This document shows, one piece after another, positions 58,384 through 64,000 of a DNA stretch of 64,000 nt. This DNA is from Mesorhizobium sp. Root554. Its GTDB lineage: Bacteria > Pseudomonadota > Alphaproteobacteria > Rhizobiales > Rhizobiaceae. The notes beneath the pieces are model-generated. The model ran no database searches. It had not been told where the DNA came from and saw only the letters and a list, made by a program, of their open reading frames with translations. The translations under genes were made by a program, and so were the position numbers. The stretch covers positions 1,909,222 to 1,973,221 of the forward strand of contig NZ_LMGA01000001.1 of assembly GCF_001427025.1 (NCBI RefSeq). Direction: 5' to 3'. Position 1 is the stretch's first letter, and each line of letters starts with the position of its first letter.

Positions 58384-59300
58384 TGGCGCATATCGGCGAG
58401 GCGCAGGCACCGGTCGGCACACGCGACGCGCTTGCCCGCGGCCGGCTCCGGGCTTCGCTGGTGCCAGACCTGCTGGTCGAGGCGCGCCGCATCGTCAACA
58501 CCGTCATGGCTGGCTGGCACGGCCGTCGCAAGCGCGGCATCGGCGAGAATTTCTGGCAGTTCCGGCCCTACGTCGAAGGCGAGGCCATTGCCAACATCGA
58601 CTGGCGGCGTTCGGCGCGCGACGACCACACCTATGTGCGCGACCGCGAATGGGAAGCCGCCCATACGGTCTGGCTGTGGGCCGACCCTTCGCCTTCGATG
58701 CTCTACAAATCCACCGGCGCGACCGTGTCGAAGCAATCGCGCGCGCTGGTCATCGTGCTTGCCATGGCCGAACTGCTGTCGCGCAGCGGCGAACGCATCG
58801 CTTGGCCCGGCGTCACCGACCCGTTCAGCGCCCGCAACGGCGCCGAGCGGATCGCCTCGCATCTTGCCCATGCCACCGCGCTGCCGGCCAAGCCGGACCT
58901 TTCCGCGATAAGGCGGTTTTCCGATATCGTCATCGCCAGCGACTTCCTCGATCCCGTCGGGGAAACCATGCAATGGCTGGATGTTCTCGCCCGCCACGGC
59001 GTGCGCGCCCATCTGGTCGAGATCGCGGATCCAGCCGAGGAAAGCTTCCCCTATTCCGGGCGCACCGAGTTCACCGACCCTGAAACCGGCGAAAAGCTGA
59101 CGGCAGGACGCGCCGAAATGCTGGGCGATGAATATCGCAATCTTTACAGCGCCCGCCGCGCCGAACTGGCCGCATGGTGCAAACAGCTTGGCTGGAGCTA
59201 TACCGTCAATCATACAGATCGGCTCGCCTCCGAGGCGCTGGTGCGACTCCATCTGGCTTTGACCGCCGAAGGCCCCAGCGGCAGAAGGACCGCCGCGTGA
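58383..59300 (+). CDS. DUF58 protein
   Basis: A 305-residue protein of the MoxR-associated DUF58 group: GWHGRRKRGIGENFWQFRPYVEGE, IDWRRSARDDHTYVREWE-type sequence near 80, and a VWA-like fold with WADPSPSMLY (a MIDAS-like D-x-S-x-S). It probably docks with the MoxR ATPase. It overlaps the next gene by 4 bases. Confidence 0.9.
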   Translation: MAHIGEAQAPVGTRDALARGRLRASLVPDLLVEARRIVNTVMAGWHGRRKRGIGENFWQFRPYVEGEAIANIDWRRSARDDHTYVRDREWEAAHTVWLWADPSPSMLYKSTGATVSKQSRALVIVLAMAELLSRSGERIAWPGVTDPFSARNGAERIASHLAHATALPAKPDLSAIRRFSDIVIASDFLDPVGETMQWLDVLARHGVRAHLVEIADPAEESFPYSGRTEFTDPETGEKLTAGRAEMLGDEYRNLYSARRAELAAWCKQLGWSYTVNHTDRLASEALVRLHLALTAEGPSGRRTAA

Positions 59301-62116
59301 GCTGGCTGCCGCTCTCCTTCGGCGCGCCGATGGTCCTGTGGGGCCTGCTGGCGCTGCCCGTCATCTGGTGGCTGCTCAGGCTGACGCCGCCGAAGCCGCA
59401 GACGGAAGTATTCCCGCCGCTCAGGATCCTGGCGCGCGTGCTGAAGCGCGAGGAAACGCCGCAGCAAAGCCCATGGTGGCTGACGCTGCTGCGGCTGCTG
59501 ATGGCGGCGCTCATCGTCGCCGCCCTTGCCGAACCGGTCTTCAACCCACGCGAAAAACTGTCGACCGAGGGCGAGGCGCTGGCGCTGGTCATCGACAATG
59601 ACTGGGCGAGCGCGGACGATTGGGAGCGCCGTGTCGCCACCGCGTCACGGCTGATCGCCGATGCGGAACGCAATTCCGTACCGGTGCTGCTCGCCTTCAC
59701 CGCGGAAAAGCCCAACCAGCAGATCGGCCCGTTCAGCGCCGCCGAGGCGCGCGACCGGCTGAACGCGGTCAAGCCGCGGCCGGTGCCGGCGGATCGCCGC
59801 GAAATCTACGCCCGCGTCGGCGAGGCTTTGCGCGACCTGCCGCCGGCGACCGTCGCCGTGCTGACCGACGGGCTTGCGGCTGACGGCGACGAGGCCGCCT
59901 TTTCTGCGATGATGACGAAGCCGCCGGCCAACTTCATCTGGGGCACGCCACAAAGGCTGGATACGATAGGACTGACCGCCGCGGACAACGGGTTCGACCG
60001 GCTGACGATTTCCGCCGTGCGCGCATCGTCGAACGCTACCGGCCCCGCCAGCATGAGCGCCGGCGCCTTTGACGACAAGGGCCGCCGCATCGGCGACGCC
60101 GCGATTGCCTTCCGTCCGGGCCAGACCATAGCCACTGGCGATTTTGTCGTTCCGTTCGAACTGCGCAACGATTTCGCTTCGATCGCGCTCGATGGCGTCG
60201 CCAGCGCCGGCGCCGTCCGCGTGCTGGACGAAAGCGCCAAGCGCCGCCGCATCGGCCTGCTTTCGGAAACGCCGGTGGACGAGGCGCGGCTTCTGCTCTC
60301 GCCGCTCTACTACATCCGCCGCGCCATGGAGCCCTTCGCCGACATTGTCGAGCCGACAAGCCCGGCCATAAGCGAGGCCATCCCGCAATTGCTGCAGCAA
60401 AAGCCGGCGGTGATCGTCATGGCCGATGTCGGGACCGTGCCGGAACCCGCCCGGACAGCGCTGGTCGAATGGATGGAAAATGGCGGCACGCTTTTGCGCT
60501 TCGCAGGCTCCCACCTGCTGAGTGCCGGCGACGACAGCGAGTTGCTGCCAGTCATCCTGCGTCGAAGCGAGCGCAGCCTTGGCGGCGCGCTTTCCTGGAC
60601 CGAGCCGCAGCCTGTCGGCGAATTCCCGGCCAATGGCCCGTTTTCCAGCCTGCCTGCCCCAACCGACGTGACGGTGACGCGGCAGCTTCTGGCCGAGCCG
60701 ACGCCCGATCTCATCGACCATACATGGGCGACCCTGGCCGACGGCACGCCGCTGGTGACCGGCGACAGGCGCGGCAAGGGCATGGTGGTGCTGTTCCACG
60801 TACCGCCCGAGGCGACATGGTCGAACCTGCCCATATCGGGCTCTTTCGTGGAGATGCTGCGCCGCATCGTACAGCTTTCGCGCAACCAGGGCGCGGTTGC
60901 GGCAGCGCCGCAGAGCCAGACTGCCTCGCTGGCGCCCTACCGCATGATTGATGCCAGTGGCGCAATCGTTCCACCCGGCCCCGATGCTCGCCCGCTCATG
61001 GCGGGGCAAGCAGCGGTGACGGTGGACAATCCGCCCGGCCTCTATGGCAGCGAGGAAGGCGTCGTGGCGCACAATCTGCTGGCGGCCGAACAGGCGCTGA
61101 CCCCTATTGTCCGGCCGCAACTGACCATTCCTGTGGCCGACCTGCATTACTCGCTCGACGAAGCCCGCGACCTGAAGGGGCCGCTGGTCGCCGCCGCCAT
61201 CCTCCTGATGGTGCTGGACACCCTTGCCGTGTTCTGGATCGGCGGACTGTTCTCGCGCTGGAGACGCCGGCCGCGCATGGCGGGAACGACAGCCGCCCTG
61301 CTCGTCATGGCCGCCATCTCGTTCGGACATGTGGATACGGCGCGCGCCAACGACGCCAAGCCAGGCGACGCCGAAGCCATCGACGCCATCAACCAGACGC
61401 GCATCGCCTATGTCATCACCGGCGAGCCGGGCGTCGATTCCATCAGCCGCGCCGGCTTGGAAGGCCTGCGGCGCTTCCTGATCGAGAAGACAGCGCTTGA
61501 ACCGGGCGAACCGGCAGGCGTCGATATTTCAAGGGATGAGCTGTCCTTCTATCCGCTCATCTACTGGCCGATCGATCCCGCCGCGCCGGAGCCTGATACC
61601 GCCGCCATGGCGCGGGTCGAGGCCTATATGCAGCAGGGCGGTACGGTGCTGTTCGACACCCGCGACCAGTTCTCCACCGGTTTCGGCTCTGATTCCGCCA
61701 GCCCGGCGACGCAGCGGCTGCGCTCTCTTTTGTCGACGTTGAGCGTACCGCCACTTGAGCCGGTCCCGTCGGACCATGTGCTGACGAAGTCCTTCTTCAT
61801 CCTCAATGAGTTTCCCGGACGCTTCAACGGCAGCCCCCTCTGGATCGAGGCCTCTCTCGACGCCAGCAACACCGACAATCGCCCCGTCCGCACCGGCGAC
61901 GGCGTCAGCCCGATCATGATCACCGCCAACGACATGGCGGGCGCCTGGGCCATCGACGCCAATGGCGAGCCGCTTCTGCCAACCGTGCCGTCCGATCCGA
62001 TGCAGCGTGTCTACGCGATGCGCGCCGGCGTCAACATTGTCATCTACATGCTGACCGGCAACTACAAGTCCGACCAGGTTCACGTGCCGGCCCTGCTGGA
62101 AAGGCTGGGGCAATAG
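59297..62116 (+). CDS. BatA-like N-terminal and DUF4159 membrane protein
   Basis: A 939-residue protein from the GTG at 59297. It has two N-terminal membrane helices (about 8-28, 55-76), the BatA aerotolerance-type sequence (FPPLRILARVLKREETP, QSPWWLTLLRLLMAALIVAALAEPVFNP), a divergent VWA-like segment (LALVIDNDWASADDWERR), a central helix near 635-655, and a C-terminal DUF4159 domain (about 680-935) with ISRDELSFYPLIYWPI and GGTVLFDTRDQF. It is the main membrane part of the operon. Confidence 0.87.
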   Translation: MSWLPLSFGAPMVLWGLLALPVIWWLLRLTPPKPQTEVFPPLRILARVLKREETPQQSPWWLTLLRLLMAALIVAALAEPVFNPREKLSTEGEALALVIDNDWASADDWERRVATASRLIADAERNSVPVLLAFTAEKPNQQIGPFSAAEARDRLNAVKPRPVPADRREIYARVGEALRDLPPATVAVLTDGLAADGDEAAFSAMMTKPPANFIWGTPQRLDTIGLTAADNGFDRLTISAVRASSNATGPASMSAGAFDDKGRRIGDAAIAFRPGQTIATGDFVVPFELRNDFASIALDGVASAGAVRVLDESAKRRRIGLLSETPVDEARLLLSPLYYIRRAMEPFADIVEPTSPAISEAIPQLLQQKPAVIVMADVGTVPEPARTALVEWMENGGTLLRFAGSHLLSAGDDSELLPVILRRSERSLGGALSWTEPQPVGEFPANGPFSSLPAPTDVTVTRQLLAEPTPDLIDHTWATLADGTPLVTGDRRGKGMVVLFHVPPEATWSNLPISGSFVEMLRRIVQLSRNQGAVAAAPQSQTASLAPYRMIDASGAIVPPGPDARPLMAGQAAVTVDNPPGLYGSEEGVVAHNLLAAEQALTPIVRPQLTIPVADLHYSLDEARDLKGPLVAAAILLMVLDTLAVFWIGGLFSRWRRRPRMAGTTAALLVMAAISFGHVDTARANDAKPGDAEAIDAINQTRIAYVITGEPGVDSISRAGLEGLRRFLIEKTALEPGEPAGVDISRDELSFYPLIYWPIDPAAPEPDTAAMARVEAYMQQGGTVLFDTRDQFSTGFGSDSASPATQRLRSLLSTLSVPPLEPVPSDHVLTKSFFILNEFPGRFNGSPLWIEASLDASNTDNRPVRTGDGVSPIMITANDMAGAWAIDANGEPLLPTVPSDPMQRVYAMRAGVNIVIYMLTGNYKSDQVHVPALLERLGQ

Positions 62117-62117
62117 G

Positions 62118-64000
62118 ATGACCTGGTCGCTTTCCTTCGAACCGCTGCTGTCCCTGCCCTGGCTCGTCGCCGTGCTGGCGCCCCTGACGCTGCTGGCGCT
62201 GGCCGGCTTGTGGCTGCGCCAACGCGGCTCGGTATTCAGGTTCGCCGCCCTTGTGGCGCTGGCGGCGGCGCTGGCAAATCCCGTTTTCCTCAGCGAAGAG
62301 CGCGACCCGCTGAAAAGCGTCGTCGCGGTCGTCGTCGACCGCAGCCAGAGCCAGGAGATCGGCGAGCGCACGAAACAGACCGACGCCGCGCTGGCCGAAC
62401 TGAAACAGCGGCTCGAGCGCGTCAAACAGTTTGACGTTCGCGTCGTCGAGGCGGGCAAGGCCGGCGCGGCCGAGGAGCGTACCGAAACACGGCTGTTTTC
62501 GGCGCTGGACGGCGCCTTGCATGACGTGCCGCCGTCACGCGTCGCCGGCGGCATCCTCATCACCGACGGGCAGGTCCACGACGTTCCCTCCGGAACCGGC
62601 GAGTTCAATGCGCCGCTGCATGCCCTCATCACCGGCAACGACCAGGAAAAGGACCGGCGCATCCAGTTCGTCAAGGCGCCGCGCTTCGGCCTTGTCGACA
62701 AGCCGCTGGACATGACCTTCCGCGTCATCTCCACCGACAATTCAGCCGACCCTGTCGACGTGCGCGTTTCGGTCAATGGCGAGCAGGTCGCGGTGGAGCG
62801 CGCCACCATCGGCCGCGAAATGCCGCTGCAGGTGACGCTTCCGACAGCCGGACGCAACATCGTCGAGTTGGCCATCGACAAGCAGGAAGGCGAACTGACC
62901 GACACCAACAACCGGGCCGTGGCGCTGATCGACGGCATCCGCGAGAATTTGCGCGTGCTGCTGGTCTCGGGTGAGCCGCATGCCGGCGAGCGGACATGGC
63001 GCAACCTGCTCAAGTCGGATGCCTCAGTGGACCTTGTCCACTTCACCATCCTGCGTCCGCCGGAAAAGCAGGACGGCACGCCGATCAACGAATTGTCGCT
63101 GATCGCCTTTCCGACGCGCGAGCTGTTCGTCGAGAAGATCAAGGATTTCGACCTGATCATCTTCGACCGCTACCAGCACAGCGACGTGATGCCGATCCTC
63201 TACTACGACTACATCGCCGAATATGTCGAAAAGGGCGGCGCGGTTCTGGTCGCCGCCGGACCGGAATATGCCAGCGAAAGAACGATTGCCCGCACCCCGT
63301 TGATGTCGGCGCTGCCGGCGATGCCCGATGGGAATGTGATCGACAAGGCCTTCTATCCGCGACTCACCGAACTCGGCCAGCGCCACCCCGTGACGCGCGG
63401 ACTGGAAGGGTCCGGCACGGAGCCGCCGCACTGGAGCCGCTGGTTCCGCACCATCGGCGTCGAAAACCCGGAGGGCGAAGTGGTCATGAAGGGCGCCGAC
63501 GACCGCCCACTCCTGGTCCTCGACCGCAAGGGCGAAGGCCGCGTCGGCATGCTTTTGTCCGACCAAGGCTGGCTGTGGGCGCGCGGCTACGAGGGCGGCG
63601 GCCCTCATGTGCAACTCTACCGCCGTGTCGCCCACTGGCTGATGAAGGAGCCCGAACTGGAAGAGGAGCGGCTGACGGCAGACGGTCGCGGCATGACGCT
63701 CGAAATCCGCCGCCAGACGATGAGCGACGATCCAGGATCGGCGCAGGTCATCACCCCTTCCGGCAAGGCGCTGACCGTGAAGCTCGCCAGGTCCGAGCCC
63801 GGCGTTTTCACCGGAGCTGTCGAAACAAAGGAGATCGGCCTCTACCAGGTCGGCAACGGCAATCTGACCGCACTGGCCCACGTCGGTCCGGTCAATTCGC
63901 CGGAATTCGCCGACGTGGTCTCGACGCCGAACAAATTAAGACCAGCAGCCGCCGCCACCGGCGGCAGTGTGCGGCGAGTCGCAAGCTCGACATTGGGTGG
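62118..64000 (+). CDS. Large membrane protein with glutamine-amidotransferase-like fold, 3' end outside window
   Basis: The ATG at 62118 lies one base after the previous stop and the frame is open to the window edge (627 residues visible). It starts with two helices (SLPWLVAVLAPLTLLALAGLWL, FRFAALVALAAALANPVFL), then has a VWA-like VVAVVVDRSQSQE, a beta-rich region, and an amidotransferase-like part (LRVLLVSGEPHAGERTWRNLL, YVEKGGAVLVAAGPEYASE, GMLLSDQGWLWARGYEGGG). The usual catalytic Cys of the fold is not visible in these motifs. Downstream part missing. Confidence 0.85.
   Translation, partial: MTWSLSFEPLLSLPWLVAVLAPLTLLALAGLWLRQRGSVFRFAALVALAAALANPVFLSEERDPLKSVVAVVVDRSQSQEIGERTKQTDAALAELKQRLERVKQFDVRVVEAGKAGAAEERTETRLFSALDGALHDVPPSRVAGGILITDGQVHDVPSGTGEFNAPLHALITGNDQEKDRRIQFVKAPRFGLVDKPLDMTFRVISTDNSADPVDVRVSVNGEQVAVERATIGREMPLQVTLPTAGRNIVELAIDKQEGELTDTNNRAVALIDGIRENLRVLLVSGEPHAGERTWRNLLKSDASVDLVHFTILRPPEKQDGTPINELSLIAFPTRELFVEKIKDFDLIIFDRYQHSDVMPILYYDYIAEYVEKGGAVLVAAGPEYASERTIARTPLMSALPAMPDGNVIDKAFYPRLTELGQRHPVTRGLEGSGTEPPHWSRWFRTIGVENPEGEVVMKGADDRPLLVLDRKGEGRVGMLLSDQGWLWARGYEGGGPHVQLYRRVAHWLMKEPELEEERLTADGRGMTLEIRRQTMSDDPGSAQVITPSGKALTVKLARSEPGVFTGAVETKEIGLYQVGNGNLTALAHVGPVNSPEFADVVSTPNKLRPAAAATGGSVRRVASSTLG

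Overview
The window looks like core chromosome of a GC-rich alphaproteobacterium of the Hyphomicrobiales (rhizobia), most like Mesorhizobium or a close Phyllobacteriaceae relative. The evidence is a BA14K-family protein, a rhizobial type of IlvE, DUF1127- and DUF1344-type small proteins, a UvrB with long extra tails, and promoters of the form CTTGAC/CTTGCA-N17-CTATAG. The genus is my inference. I saw no rRNA, complete tRNA, CRISPR array, insertion sequence, integrase or phage gene.

1-10.8 kb: the end of an LssY-type protein, a CNNM/CBS membrane protein, an FMN reductase divergent from an HxlR regulator with an operator between them, a YciA thioesterase, an overlapping GMC oxidoreductase/enolase-superfamily pair, a lipid kinase, a 0.7-kb gene-free stretch rich in hairpins, a SemiSWEET transporter, a DUF2314 gene broken by an in-frame TAG, a DUF3137-type membrane protein and an SH3b protein.

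10.9-25.4 kb: UvrB, YdeI-like, DUF1127, VOC and DUF1428 proteins, a flavodoxin-fold protein, a double Kazal-like lipoprotein, two adjacent cold-shock genes, a BA14K protein, a glyoxalase-II-like hydrolase, IlvE, then a MarR regulator, OmpR-type response regulator and histidine kinase in a row, a GT4 glycosyltransferase and a CsaA-like protein.

25.4-41.3 kb: YbjN, UbiK, the run lgt / NDUFAF7-like / pgeF / M24 protein, a proline-rich lipoprotein, prs, a frameshifted monooxygenase gene, an NTF2-like gene divergent from its likely TetR regulator with two operators, an AraC regulator divergent from an Fsr-like exporter, rplY-pth-ychF, corA and two overlapping MaoC genes. Two copies of a roughly 120-bp palindromic repeat lie at 25.4 and 41.2 kb, each directly behind the stop codon of a minus-strand gene (ybjN and apt).

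41.3-64 kb: apt, a WYL regulator, VOC and EVE genes, the cytochrome bc1 operon, a cupin protein, a tandem pair of full-length ABC exporters, trmL, soxR with a soxbox in front of it, hemF, DUF1344 and DUF1059 genes, and the tightly packed DUF1285-nudix-cca operon. Opposite to that runs a MoxR / DUF58 / BatA-DUF4159 / membrane amidotransferase-like operon that leaves the window.

Most of this is housekeeping or ordinary regulation. The points most worth a second look are the paired palindromic repeats behind stop codons, the hairpin-rich gene-free stretch near 8 kb, two genes broken by single mutations, two enzymes whose metal-ligand positions are altered, and the MoxR operon at the right edge.
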